Part shown: positions 7,587-16,317 of the stretch, piece by piece | How the letters are laid out: every line of letters starts with the position of its first letter | How positions within the stretch are numbered: the first letter of the stretch is position 1 | Assembly: GCA_964412375.1 (NCBI GenBank) | Contig: CAYPOD010000026.1 | Location: forward strand, 1 to 48,200 | Direction: 5' to 3' | Origin: CADEDV01 sp964412375 | GTDB taxonomy: Bacteria > Bacteroidota > Bacteroidia > Chitinophagales > Chitinophagaceae | DNA length: 48,200 nt | Made by a program: the position numbers and the translations under genes | Notes under the pieces: generated by a model | Told to the model about the DNA's origin: nothing | The model's input: only the letters and a program-made list of their open reading frames with translations | Databases searched by the model: none

Positions 7587-8258
7587 ATGAAATGGACTGA
7601 ATTATTTACTTCTTCGATTGGCAAAAAGTGGGTGATGGGTTTGACGGGTATATTTCTGATTCTTTTTCTTATTGTGCATGTAAGCCTCAATGCCACGATC
7701 TGGGCCAATGATGGTGGCAAGATGTTTACAGAAGGAGCCCACTTCATGGGTTCAACCATTGTGCCCCGCATACTTGAAATTGGATTAGTTGCGGGGTTTT
7801 TATTGCATATTATCCAGGGGCTGATGCTGGAATTTCAAAACCGCAGCAAACGAAAAAAAGGCTATGCAGTAGCAATGGGTAACAAAGGAAGCAGGTGGTA
7901 TAGCCGCAGCATGGGTCTTTTGGGAACCCTTGTTTTATTTTTCCTGATCATACATGTGACGCATTTCTGGATTCCTAACCGTACCAATCAGGGATGGCTA
8001 CTTGGAGAAGAAATAGATTTATATGAAAAAATGAAAACCGTGTTTCAGAATGTATGGGTGGTGGTCATCTATATTGCCGGCTGCATTTCATTAGCCTGGC
8101 ACCTGGTACATGGTTTCCAGAGTGCCTTTCGCACCATTGGAGTGAGCAACGAAAAATACCTGAAAATATTAAATACGATTGGCATTGGTTTTTCTATCAT
8201 TGTTCCGCTGGCTTTTGCGCTGATGCCACTGAGTTTTTATTTGGGTTGGATAGAGTAA
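7587..8258 (+). CDS. sdhC: Succinate dehydrogenase cytochrome b subunit
   Basis: The 223-residue membrane anchor of respiratory complex II / fumarate reductase, carrying haem b and the quinone site. Five hydrophobic segments are visible (about residues 13-37, 61-81, 108-130, 153-178 and 195-219) with membrane-embedded His residues in segments 1-4 (for example IVHVSLN, LLHIIQG, IIHVTHF, AWHLVHGF) that are candidate haem ligands. It is the single-anchor type (no sdhD), as in Bacteroidota, Bacillus and Wolinella. It is the first gene of sdhC-sdhA-sdhB. Confidence 0.95.
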   Translation: MKWTELFTSSIGKKWVMGLTGIFLILFLIVHVSLNATIWANDGGKMFTEGAHFMGSTIVPRILEIGLVAGFLLHIIQGLMLEFQNRSKRKKGYAVAMGNKGSRWYSRSMGLLGTLVLFFLIIHVTHFWIPNRTNQGWLLGEEIDLYEKMKTVFQNVWVVVIYIAGCISLAWHLVHGFQSAFRTIGVSNEKYLKILNTIGIGFSIIVPLAFALMPLSFYLGWIE

Positions 8259-8279
8259 GAATGCATGAATGAGCCAATT

Positions 8280-8302
8280 TGATACCTTGTATTTTGGTAT
8301 CA
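8280..8302 (+). other. Intercistronic hairpin between sdhC and sdhA
   Basis: A perfect 7-bp inverted repeat (TGATACC 8280-8286, GGTATCA 8296-8302) with a 9-base AT-rich loop lies in the 104-base gap inside the operon and is followed by GTCGGTTTTT. It may stabilise or process the transcript, or terminate part of it. Confidence 0.35.
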
Positions 8303-8362
8303 GTCGGTTTTTCAGGAGAGATTAATTGTCACATTGACTAATTTTCAAATTGCCAACTGGAT

Positions 8363-10339
8363 ATGCTTGATTCAAAAATTCCTTCTGGGCCATTAGAGCA
8401 AAAATGGACTTATTACAAAGGTCATTGCAAACTGGTGAACCCGGCCAACAAACGAAAACTGGAAGTGATCGTGGTAGGTACCGGGTTAGCAGGGGCTTCT
8501 GCCGCTGCATCACTTGGTGAACTGGGTTATAAAGTAAAAGCCTTCTGCTTCCAGGATTCTCCCAGAAGGGCACACTCTATTGCAGCACAGGGTGGCATCA
8601 ATGCCGCCAAGAATTACCAGAATGATGGCGACTCTGTCTTCCGTCTGTTTTATGATACGGTAAAAGGTGGTGATTACCGGGCAAGAGAAGCCAATGTGCA
8701 TCGCCTTGCTGAAGTGAGTGTGAACATTATTGATCAATGCGTGGCGCAGGGAGTTCCCTTTGCAAGAGAATATGGCGGATTGCTCAATAACCGCTCATTC
8801 GGCGGCACACAGGTGAAAAGAACATTTTATGCGGCCGGGCAAACCGGTCAGCAATTATTGATAGGCGCATACCAGGCATTGGAAAGACAAGTGGCTTTAG
8901 GAAATGTTCAGATGTACAGCCGGCATGAAATGCTGGATATTGTAATGATTGACGGCAAAGCGAGAGGCATTATTGCAAGAGACCTGGTAAGTGGTAAACT
9001 GGAAAGACATTTTGGACATGCCGTTTTACTGTGCAGCGGCGGATATGGTAATGTTTTTTATCTCTCAACCAATGCAATGGGCAGCAATGTTACCGCCGCA
9101 TGGAAAGCACATAAGAAAGGCGCCATGTTTGGCAATCCCTGCTTCACCCAGATACACCCAACCTGTATTCCTGTAAGCGGCGATCACCAGTCAAAATTGA
9201 CACTGATGTCAGAGTCGCTTCGGAATGACGGCCGCATCTGGGTGCCAAAACAAAAAGGAGACAAACGCAAACCCAACGAAATCCCGGAAGAGGAAAGAGA
9301 TTACTACCTGGAAAGAAGATACCCGGCGTTTGGAAACCTTGTTCCGAGAGATGTAGCTTCAAGAGCTGCCAAAGAAAGATGCGATGCGGGATATGGTGTT
9401 GGAACAACAGGGCAGGCGGTTTACCTGGATTTCAAATTCAATCTCATCAATAAATACGGCAGGGCAGAAGCAAATAAAAGAGGTATCCAAAATCCTGATG
9501 AAGCAACTCTGGCAGCATTGGGTAAAGAAGTGGTGAAAGAGGAATACGGCAATCTTTTCGATATGTATGAAAAGATCACAGGTGAAAATCCCTATGAAGT
9601 GCCGATGCGGATCTATCCAGCGGTACACTACACCATGGGCGGACTTTGGGTGGACTATGAACTGATGACCAACGTAAAGGGGTTGTATGCATTGGGTGAA
9701 GCAAATTTCTCTGACCATGGAGCCAACCGGTTGGGTGCTTCGGCGCTGATGCAGGGGCTGGCGGATGGTTATTTTGTGATTCCATACACCATTGGTAATT
9801 ATCTCGCTGATGAAATTGCCGTGAAACCCATTCCGACCGATCACCCGGCTTTTGCAGAAACAGAGAATGCTGTTTCAGACCGCATCAGCACCCTGATGAA
9901 TATCAACGGCAAACAAACCGTTGAAAGTTTTCACAAACGCCTTGGAAAGATCATGTGGGATAAATGTGGCATGGCCCGTAATGAACAGGGATTGAAAGAA
10001 GCCATCAATGACATACAGCAACTGAAAAAGGAGTTCTGGAGCGATGTTAGAATTCCGGGGGCCATTGATGAAATGAACCCGGAACTGGATAAAGCAGGCC
10101 GTGTGGCCGACTTTATTGAACTGGGAGAATTGATGTGCCGTGATGCATTGAACAGGAAAGAAAGCTGTGGCGGCCATTTCCGGGAAGAAAGCCAGACGGA
10201 AGAAGGGGAAGCAAAACGGGATGACGAGAATTATTCCTACGTAGCAGCCTGGGAATACAAAGGCGACAGCAACTGGGAGTTACATAAGGAGGTGTTAGCA
10301 TTTGAAGTGGCCAAACCAACACAACGTTCATATAAATAA
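8363..10339 (+). CDS. sdhA: Succinate dehydrogenase / fumarate reductase flavoprotein subunit
   Basis: The 658-residue catalytic subunit oxidising succinate to fumarate. The FAD dinucleotide fold starts at VVGTGLAGASAAASLG (37-52), and the covalent FAD-attachment His is H71 in RRAHSIAAQGG. The motif HYTMGGLWVD and a second FAD segment (LGEANFSDHGANRLGASAL) are present. It is longer than the E. coli type (588) and has the size usual for the Bacteroidota/epsilon-type enzyme. It sits between sdhC and sdhB in one operon. Confidence 0.97.
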   Translation: MLDSKIPSGPLEQKWTYYKGHCKLVNPANKRKLEVIVVGTGLAGASAAASLGELGYKVKAFCFQDSPRRAHSIAAQGGINAAKNYQNDGDSVFRLFYDTVKGGDYRAREANVHRLAEVSVNIIDQCVAQGVPFAREYGGLLNNRSFGGTQVKRTFYAAGQTGQQLLIGAYQALERQVALGNVQMYSRHEMLDIVMIDGKARGIIARDLVSGKLERHFGHAVLLCSGGYGNVFYLSTNAMGSNVTAAWKAHKKGAMFGNPCFTQIHPTCIPVSGDHQSKLTLMSESLRNDGRIWVPKQKGDKRKPNEIPEEERDYYLERRYPAFGNLVPRDVASRAAKERCDAGYGVGTTGQAVYLDFKFNLINKYGRAEANKRGIQNPDEATLAALGKEVVKEEYGNLFDMYEKITGENPYEVPMRIYPAVHYTMGGLWVDYELMTNVKGLYALGEANFSDHGANRLGASALMQGLADGYFVIPYTIGNYLADEIAVKPIPTDHPAFAETENAVSDRISTLMNINGKQTVESFHKRLGKIMWDKCGMARNEQGLKEAINDIQQLKKEFWSDVRIPGAIDEMNPELDKAGRVADFIELGELMCRDALNRKESCGGHFREESQTEEGEAKRDDENYSYVAAWEYKGDSNWELHKEVLAFEVAKPTQRSYK

Positions 10340-10424
10340 ATTGTGAACGCAGTTCTTTTTTCAATTCTTGATCGAAGAAGCCTGCGAAAAAAAAACATAA
10401 CAATCAGCGTTCTAAAATAGAAGT

Positions 10425-11189
10425 ATGGAACACTATACAATGAATCTTACCCTCAAAGTCTGGAGACAGAAAAATGCAAATGACCGTGGCGGCTTTGAAA
10501 CCTACCAGGTAAAGAATATTTCTTCTGAAATGTCTTTTCTTGAAATGTTTGATGTGCTGAACGAAGAACTCATTCGGGAGGGGAAGGACCCTATTGCTTT
10601 CGACCATGATTGCCGCGAGGGAATTTGTGGTATGTGCTCCATGTATATTAATGGTCGTCCGCATGGCCCCTGGCATGCCAATACCACCTGCCAGTTACAC
10701 ATGAGGGCATACAAAGATGGTGATACAATTGTTGTAGAGCCATGGAGGGCCAATGCATTTCCTGTTATTAAAGATTTAGTGGTTGACCGTACCTCTTTTG
10801 ACCGCATCATTCAGGCCGGAGGATATATTTCAGTTAACACGGGTAATGCTGTAGATGCCAATGCGATACCGGTTGAAAAAGATAAAGCAGATGCAGCATT
10901 TGCCGCCGCTGCCTGCATTGGTTGTGGTGCATGCGTAGCAGCCTGTAAAAATTCTTCAGCCATGCTTTTTGTTTCTGCTAAAGTGTCTCACCTCGCATTG
11001 CTGCCACAGGGCGATCCCGAAAGAAAATCACGGGCCCTGAACATGGTGGCGCAGATGGATAAAGAAGGATTTGGTGCCTGCACCAACACCGGTGCCTGTG
11101 AAGCCGTATGTCCCAAAGAAATTTCCATTGATAATATAGCCCGCCTCAACAGGGAATATATGATGGCAGGACTTGCTGCAGAAAAATAA
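10425..11189 (+). CDS. sdhB: Succinate dehydrogenase iron-sulfur subunit
   Basis: A 254-residue protein passing electrons from SdhA to the quinone in SdhC. All clusters have ligands: [2Fe-2S] C63, C68, C71 and C89; [4Fe-4S] C164, C167 and C170 plus the Cys of ACEAVCP; [3Fe-4S] region with C174, C219 and C225. The ATG at 10425 is taken as start; ATG at 10440 (MNLTLKVWRQK) is equally plausible because conservation begins there. It is the last gene of the operon and is followed by a strong terminator. Confidence 0.97.
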   Translation: MEHYTMNLTLKVWRQKNANDRGGFETYQVKNISSEMSFLEMFDVLNEELIREGKDPIAFDHDCREGICGMCSMYINGRPHGPWHANTTCQLHMRAYKDGDTIVVEPWRANAFPVIKDLVVDRTSFDRIIQAGGYISVNTGNAVDANAIPVEKDKADAAFAAAACIGCGACVAACKNSSAMLFVSAKVSHLALLPQGDPERKSRALNMVAQMDKEGFGACTNTGACEAVCPKEISIDNIARLNREYMMAGLAAEK

Positions 11190-11208
11190 ATAAACTGGAA
11201 AAAAACTA

Positions 11209-11244
11209 AAAACCTGTTCTGTTGAATCAGAACAGGTTTTTTTT
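11209..11244. terminator. Bidirectional terminator between sdhB and pyk
   Basis: A perfect 12-bp stem (AAACCTGTTCTG 11210-11221 with CAGAACAGGTTT 11228-11239), a 6-base loop, T-tract on the right and A-tract on the left. It serves sdhB (plus) and pyk (minus), which converge here. Confidence 0.92.
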
Positions 11245-11260
11245 ATCCTGATAACTTATA

Positions 11261-12751
11261 TCAATCCACTTTTGAAATCTTGAGTATGTTGGTGGGCAGG
11301 TGCAATGATACTGGTGTACTTCCGGTGCTTACCACCACATTTCCCGGTTTTAAAAATCCACGACCCTTTAATATATCAATCTGGTCGGCAAAAATATCAT
11401 CCAGACTTTCTTCTTCTTCATAGAAAAAGGCCCTTACTCCCCAACTCAGGCTGAGTTGATTCACCAGGCTTCTTTCTTTGGTGAATATAAATAATGGGGA
11501 CCTTGGCCTGTAACTGCTGAGCATAAAACCGGTGTAACCGCTTTGTGTCATTCCGATGAGGGCATCTGCATTACAGTCTTTGGATAAATGACAGGCATTA
11601 TAACAGATGGCATCACTCAGGAATGAAGGGGAATGGGGTTGGGGTTGTAGCATTTCTTCGAGGTTATAAGGATAATCCGTTGATTCCACCTCGAGAATGA
11701 TTTTCCGCATCGTTTCTACAACAAGCGTCGGGTGTTTGCCGGTAGCCGTTTCTCCACTGAGCATAACGGCATCAGCACCTTCCAATACGGCATTGGCCAC
11801 ATCCGTTATTTCGCTCCGGTTGGGTTTCACCCGGTCAATCATGCTTTCCATCATTTGCGTGGCTACGATGACCGGTTTGGCCCGATGCAAACATTTTCGG
11901 ATGATCTGCTTCTGGATCAGCGGCACTTTTTCAACCGGTAGTTCCACACCCAGGTCACCACGGGCAATCATGATTCCGTCAGACTCAATAATGATATCCC
12001 TGATGTTGACAAGAGCTTCCGGCTTTTCGATTTTTGCGATGATCTTTGTTTTGCTGTCCTTTGCTTTCAATTTGCTGCGGAGTTCTGTAATATCTTCAAC
12101 TTTTCTGACAAATGAAAGGGCCACCCAGTCTAGTTTCTGATCAATAATAAAATCAAGGTCAGCCAGATCTTTTTCAGTTAGTGCTGGCAGCGATATCTTA
12201 GTATCAGGCAGGTTGATCCCTTTTTTGGAAGAAAGCAGGCCGCCAAGCGTCACTTCCACCTGCACATCGTTATTTGGCAATATGCCTTTTACTTTCACTT
12301 CAATTTTCCCATCATCAATCAGGATGATGTTGCCGGGTTTCACATCTTTATGCAGGTTAGGATAAGAAACGTAAATCCTTTCTTTGGTGCCTACCAGTTT
12401 TTCATTGGTAAATGTGAGGACATCTCCGGGCTCAAGCAACAGAGCATTGCCGGCAATTTCTCCCACCCTCAGTTTAGGACCCTGCAGGTCGCCAAGTATA
12501 GCGATATTATAAGGTTCTGTTCTGTTGATCTTGCGAATATGCTCAATGATCAAGGCTTTGTCTTCATGTGAACCATGTGAAAAATTAAGACGGAAAACGT
12601 TCACCCCAACTTTTACCAGCCCAAGCAGCTTTTCATACGTGTCGCAGGCAGGGCCAACGGTTGCTACGATCTTTGTCCGGTGGCTGGTATGCACCAGGCC
12701 GGCAGCGGTATCCATTTGTTTGTGATAATATTTTTCTGCGTGTTTTGCCAT
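11261..12751 (-). CDS. pyk: Pyruvate kinase
   Basis: Converts phosphoenolpyruvate and ADP to pyruvate and ATP, the last glycolytic step. The 496-residue protein shows the N-terminal barrel start (HRTKIVATVGPA), the NFSHG segment, the signature IIAKIEKPEAL with catalytic K240 and metal ligand E242, and MIARGDLGVELP. The family's C-terminal regulatory domain is complete. About 23 residues precede the conserved start, a modest extension; Met13 is an alternative start. It lies 31 bases downstream of pfkA on the same strand, forming a two-gene glycolytic unit. Confidence 0.97.
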   Translation of the reverse strand: MAKHAEKYYHKQMDTAAGLVHTSHRTKIVATVGPACDTYEKLLGLVKVGVNVFRLNFSHGSHEDKALIIEHIRKINRTEPYNIAILGDLQGPKLRVGEIAGNALLLEPGDVLTFTNEKLVGTKERIYVSYPNLHKDVKPGNIILIDDGKIEVKVKGILPNNDVQVEVTLGGLLSSKKGINLPDTKISLPALTEKDLADLDFIIDQKLDWVALSFVRKVEDITELRSKLKAKDSKTKIIAKIEKPEALVNIRDIIIESDGIMIARGDLGVELPVEKVPLIQKQIIRKCLHRAKPVIVATQMMESMIDRVKPNRSEITDVANAVLEGADAVMLSGETATGKHPTLVVETMRKIILEVESTDYPYNLEEMLQPQPHSPSFLSDAICYNACHLSKDCNADALIGMTQSGYTGFMLSSYRPRSPLFIFTKERSLVNQLSLSWGVRAFFYEEEESLDDIFADQIDILKGRGFLKPGNVVVSTGSTPVSLHLPTNILKISKVD

Positions 12752-12782
12752 TGTTTGATTTCTTATAAATGAAATATTTTCA

Positions 12783-13766
12783 TCAGGATGCCAATATCTT
12801 CACAATCTTCAGCCATTCATCGCTGATCTTTCCTTTGTTCTTAACTGCGTTTTCAAGAGGGATATAATTTACTTTGTTATTCAGGATGCCAACAAATACG
12901 TTGTGCCTGCCCGTTATCAGGCATTCAACAGCATGGTATCCCATGCGGCTGGCAATAAGCCTGTCAATACAGGTGGGTGAACCGCCCCGCTGGATATGTC
13001 CGAGGATGGCCACTCTTATTTCTGCTTTTGGCAAATGTTCTTTTAATACTTTCTGCACTTCATTCGCACCGCCAAAATCATCGCCTTCAGCCACCACAAT
13101 GAGGTTCACTAATTTTTTACGTCTTTCCTTTTCCTGCAACGAAGCGATCATTGCTTTGATATCAGTTTTTCTTTCAGGGATCAGAATATTTTCTGCCCCG
13201 GTGGCGATGCCGCTATGCAAGGCAATATAGCCGGCATCCCTGCCCATCACCTCAATTATAAAGATTCGGTCATGTGCATCCATGGTATCCCTGATCTTAT
13301 CAATTGCTTCCACAGCAGTGTTCACTGCCGTGTCAAACCCAATGGTGAAATCGGTTCCATAAATATCTTTATCAATTGTGCCGGCCAGCCCGATACAGGG
13401 GATATCAAATTCCTGGCTGAATTTTACTGCACCCCGGAATGAACCATCTCCGCCGATAATCACCAACCCGTCAATGCCTCTTTTCTTCAGGTTATCATAA
13501 GCTTTTTTTCTCCCTTCGTATTCAAAAAAATCTTTGCAACGGGCTGTTTTCAAAATAGTGCCCCCCCGCTGAATGATATTTGCTACCGAGCGGGATTCCA
13601 TTCTAAAGATGTCCTCTTCGATCATGCCCTGGTATCCCCGCATGATGCCATATACTTCAAGCCCATGATATATGCCGGTGCGAACCACAGCCCTTACGGC
13701 GGCATTCATTCCCGGCGAATCACCACCGGAAGTAAGCACACCGATTTTAGAAACTTTATTTGCCAT
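12783..13766 (-). CDS. pfkA: ATP-dependent 6-phosphofructokinase
   Basis: Phosphorylates fructose-6-phosphate, the committed step of glycolysis. The 327-residue protein has the ATP loop GVLTSGGDSPGMNAA, GGDGSFRGA (the Gly that marks ATP rather than pyrophosphate as donor) and the catalytic segment GTIDKD. In most members this reads TIDND; the Asn-to-Lys change is confirmed in the DNA (AAA codon) and leaves the catalytic Asp intact. Substrate segment MGRDAGYIAL is present. It heads a pfkA-pyk operon. Confidence 0.96.
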   Translation of the reverse strand: MANKVSKIGVLTSGGDSPGMNAAVRAVVRTGIYHGLEVYGIMRGYQGMIEEDIFRMESRSVANIIQRGGTILKTARCKDFFEYEGRKKAYDNLKKRGIDGLVIIGGDGSFRGAVKFSQEFDIPCIGLAGTIDKDIYGTDFTIGFDTAVNTAVEAIDKIRDTMDAHDRIFIIEVMGRDAGYIALHSGIATGAENILIPERKTDIKAMIASLQEKERRKKLVNLIVVAEGDDFGGANEVQKVLKEHLPKAEIRVAILGHIQRGGSPTCIDRLIASRMGYHAVECLITGRHNVFVGILNNKVNYIPLENAVKNKGKISDEWLKIVKILAS

Positions 13767-13848
13767 ACTGTTGAATAAGAAGTCCCAGTGCCCGGATTGT
13801 CAACACTGTACGAACAGGTGTTTGATTTTCCAAGTGTATTGAGACCTT

Positions 13849-13856
13849 CAAAAATA
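13849..13856 (-). promoter_or_regulatory. -7 promoter element (TATTTTTG, minus strand) of pfkA-pyk
   Basis: On the minus strand the sequence reads TATTTTTG, matching TAnnTTTG, about 80 bases before the pfkA start. No TTTG lies 19 bases upstream. The rest of the 213-base divergent gap to 13980 shows no clear element for the rightward gene. Confidence 0.4.
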
Positions 13857-13979
13857 AGGTTTTGTTTTGATTGTGTTTTACCCACACGGTTTTTGCAAAT
13901 TGTCTGTATGACAAAAAAATACCCACTGACACGGACAAAAAAATGACAACTTAATTCGTTTGTTAGAAAATCAAAAGTT

Positions 13980-14720
13980 ATGAAAAGATCGTTATTGATA
14001 TTCCTGATATTAATTGGATCGTTTTCAGGGTTCACCCAACAGAATACAAAATGGGCAAGGGCTTTCCCTATCACTGATTATATTCTTGACCTCAATGACA
14101 GCACTCGCCTGGTTCAGTTATATCTGCCTGCCGGCCCTAAACTTAATGAAAAGCAGGTGGGTGTTTTAAGAGGTGTGTATACAAACGAACATGCCGACAC
14201 CAGCATTATTGGTACCGGACGTTGTCATCTGATCAAAGGCGACTATTATTATTTTTCTGTTAACTATAAATCATCCGGCAGATTACCTGCTGTAAGCAAT
14301 CTTCTTTACACCTTAACAGACCATCCGCCTGTTTACACCGGCAGGATCGTGAAGATCGCTTCTCATTTTATTGCATTGCAAACGGTGGAAGAAGTACCTT
14401 TTTTTGACCGCCTTGATATATTTGAAACATGGACGGCCGATATGGAAAAGAACTGTATCACATCTATGATCAAAGACATTCATTTTACCGGTCAGTATTT
14501 TCTGGATAATGATCCTTCCATGAATGTTAAAATAGAAAGCGGCCGCTATAAAGACCAGATGGTTCTTAACCTGATGACCAGGATCACCGAAACAGATGTA
14601 ATGGATTTTCTTGACTATATGATTGTCCGCCCCCGGCTTTATGCAGGCAAAGAGTGGAAGGTGTCAGAGTTGTTTGCTACATGGGCTAGCAGCGGAGCGC
14701 CGACTGTTGTGATGAAATAA
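13980..14720 (+). CDS. Secreted protein of unknown function
   Basis: I do not recognise this 246-residue protein. It begins with a signal peptide (MKRSLLIFLILIGSFSGFTQ, cleavage likely near residue 18-20), so it acts in the periplasm or beyond. There is no lipobox Cys and no further membrane segment. The body is of mixed alpha-beta character with two Cys far apart and no known catalytic motif that I can see. It starts 213 bases from the divergent pfkA and is followed after 77 bases by a reductase on the same strand; no functional link is evident. Confidence 0.75.
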   Translation: MKRSLLIFLILIGSFSGFTQQNTKWARAFPITDYILDLNDSTRLVQLYLPAGPKLNEKQVGVLRGVYTNEHADTSIIGTGRCHLIKGDYYYFSVNYKSSGRLPAVSNLLYTLTDHPPVYTGRIVKIASHFIALQTVEEVPFFDRLDIFETWTADMEKNCITSMIKDIHFTGQYFLDNDPSMNVKIESGRYKDQMVLNLMTRITETDVMDFLDYMIVRPRLYAGKEWKVSELFATWASSGAPTVVMK

Positions 14721-14797
14721 ATATGTTTTATTATCTATTTCCTGGTTGTCACATAAATTTAGCACAGATAACCTGTGATTATAACTACTTTTAGGTT

Positions 14798-15703
14798 ATG
14801 AAAGTGCTGATCACGGGAGTAAATGGTTTTACAGGTTATTATCTCGTATCTGAATGTTTGGTTAGGGGGTACGAAGTGATTGCTACGGGAAAGGGTCAGT
14901 CAAGATTGCCAGAAATGAACAGTCCGGGATTTTCATACCGGTCAATGGACTTCACAGATCCGTTTTCTGTGCATGATGTTTTTCAGGTCGTAAAACCAGA
15001 TGTCGTTATTCATGCAGGCGGAATGACGAGGGCGGATGATTGTGAAAAACAGCAATGGCTGGCATATGTGACCAACGTGGAGGGCACACTAAACCTGCTG
15101 ACCAATGCAGAACAACACAACTGTTTTTTCCTTTTACTATCTACGGAATTTGTATTTGACGGAGAAAAAGGAGATTACAGCGAAGACGATAAAGCTATTC
15201 CGGTTAATTTTTATGGCAAAACCAAACTGGAAGCTGAAGAGGCTGTGCGGGAATATTCCGGTGAATGGGCGATTGCCAGAACAGTCCTTGTATATGGTCA
15301 TCCCTTCACGCAAAAGAAAAGTTTTGTTTCAGTGGTGGCAGAAAAACTAAAAAGGGGTGAGGAGTTTCAACTTTTCACAGACCAGTTAAGAACCCCGACA
15401 TATGCCTGTGACCTGGCAAAGGGTATTGCTGACATCATCGAAAAAAAAGCTACGGGAGTTTATCACCTATCCGGAAAAGACCTGTTGTCTCCTTATGACA
15501 TCGGCTGTCTTGTTGCGGAACATCTTGGCCTGGATACTTCTCTCTTAAAACCCATCACTGTTGCAGATTATACTGAACCTGCCCGCCGTCCTGCCAATGC
15601 AGGTTTTAATATCAGCAAAGCCAAAAGGAAGCTGGGTTATCAGCCACTGACATTTAAACAAGGACTTGAGTATACATTCGAAGCTGTTAAAAAACAGATT
15701 TAA
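14798..15703 (+). CDS. SDR-family NAD(P)-dependent oxidoreductase, RmlD-like
   Basis: A 301-residue extended short-chain dehydrogenase related to dTDP-4-dehydrorhamnose reductase. The cofactor loop is GVNGFTG (residues 7-13), followed by VVIHAGG and TNVEGT, a Ser/Thr region LLSTEFVFDG, and the catalytic YGKTKLEAE (YxxxK). RmlD reduces dTDP-4-keto-rhamnose, but no rmlA/B/C gene is nearby, so the substrate is open. It converges with the DUF1684 gene, only 13 bases apart, with no obvious terminator in between. Confidence 0.85.
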   Translation: MKVLITGVNGFTGYYLVSECLVRGYEVIATGKGQSRLPEMNSPGFSYRSMDFTDPFSVHDVFQVVKPDVVIHAGGMTRADDCEKQQWLAYVTNVEGTLNLLTNAEQHNCFFLLLSTEFVFDGEKGDYSEDDKAIPVNFYGKTKLEAEEAVREYSGEWAIARTVLVYGHPFTQKKSFVSVVAEKLKRGEEFQLFTDQLRTPTYACDLAKGIADIIEKKATGVYHLSGKDLLSPYDIGCLVAEHLGLDTSLLKPITVADYTEPARRPANAGFNISKAKRKLGYQPLTFKQGLEYTFEAVKKQI

Positions 15704-15716
15704 TTTACCGGAGCAA

Positions 15717-16313
15717 TTAATGTTCTTTACCGAATTTCTTTTCACCTGCCAGGATAGCTACACGTAAGTCATTTTCTTTAGGTGGCACAGGGCAATTGTA
15801 CATATCACTTCCATAGGCACAATAAGGATTATAGGCTTTGTTGAAGTCAAGCAGGTAATATCCATTTTCGAGGTCATCAATGCTCATATCGATATAACGC
15901 CCATTTTCATACGTCTCATCGCCGGAAGTCAGGTCAGTAAATGGAATGAAGAGATGGTCTGCATATTCTTTCAAACCCATCAGTTGTTGTGACTGGTAAA
16001 CATGCAGCTTGCAGGATGTGTCGTTGATCCGGAAAGTGAGAATGGCATATATCCTATACACTTTTTTTTCTTTACCTGAAGTTTCCATGCTGAACCAGGG
16101 AGCTTCGTAAATGCGTTCAACCCTTGCAGCCACCCGGAATTTTTCATCAGCAGGGAAAAAGTGCAGGTACTTCCTGTCAGCATTTTTCACGGCGCCGTGT
16201 TCCTTGATATATTTTGCCTGAAAGGAGCGGATAGAATCGGTATAATTATTTCCCTGTGCTGCTGCAACACAAACAAACAAGTATGATGATAAAAGCAATT
16301 TGACCTGTTTCAT
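15717..16313 (-). CDS. DUF1684 secreted protein
   Basis: A 198-residue protein with an N-terminal signal sequence (hydrophobic segment to about residue 19, VAAAQ). The rest matches the DUF1684 family by its hallmarks: FIPFTDLTSGDETYENGRY, then LDFNKAYNPYCAY, then CPVPPKENDLRVAILAGEKKF. The family's biochemical role is unknown to me. It starts only 4 bases after the arginase-family gene on the same strand and is almost certainly co-transcribed with it. Confidence 0.88.
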   Translation of the reverse strand: MKQVKLLLSSYLFVCVAAAQGNNYTDSIRSFQAKYIKEHGAVKNADRKYLHFFPADEKFRVAARVERIYEAPWFSMETSGKEKKVYRIYAILTFRINDTSCKLHVYQSQQLMGLKEYADHLFIPFTDLTSGDETYENGRYIDMSIDDLENGYYLLDFNKAYNPYCAYGSDMYNCPVPPKENDLRVAILAGEKKFGKEH

Positions 16314-16317
16314 AAGC

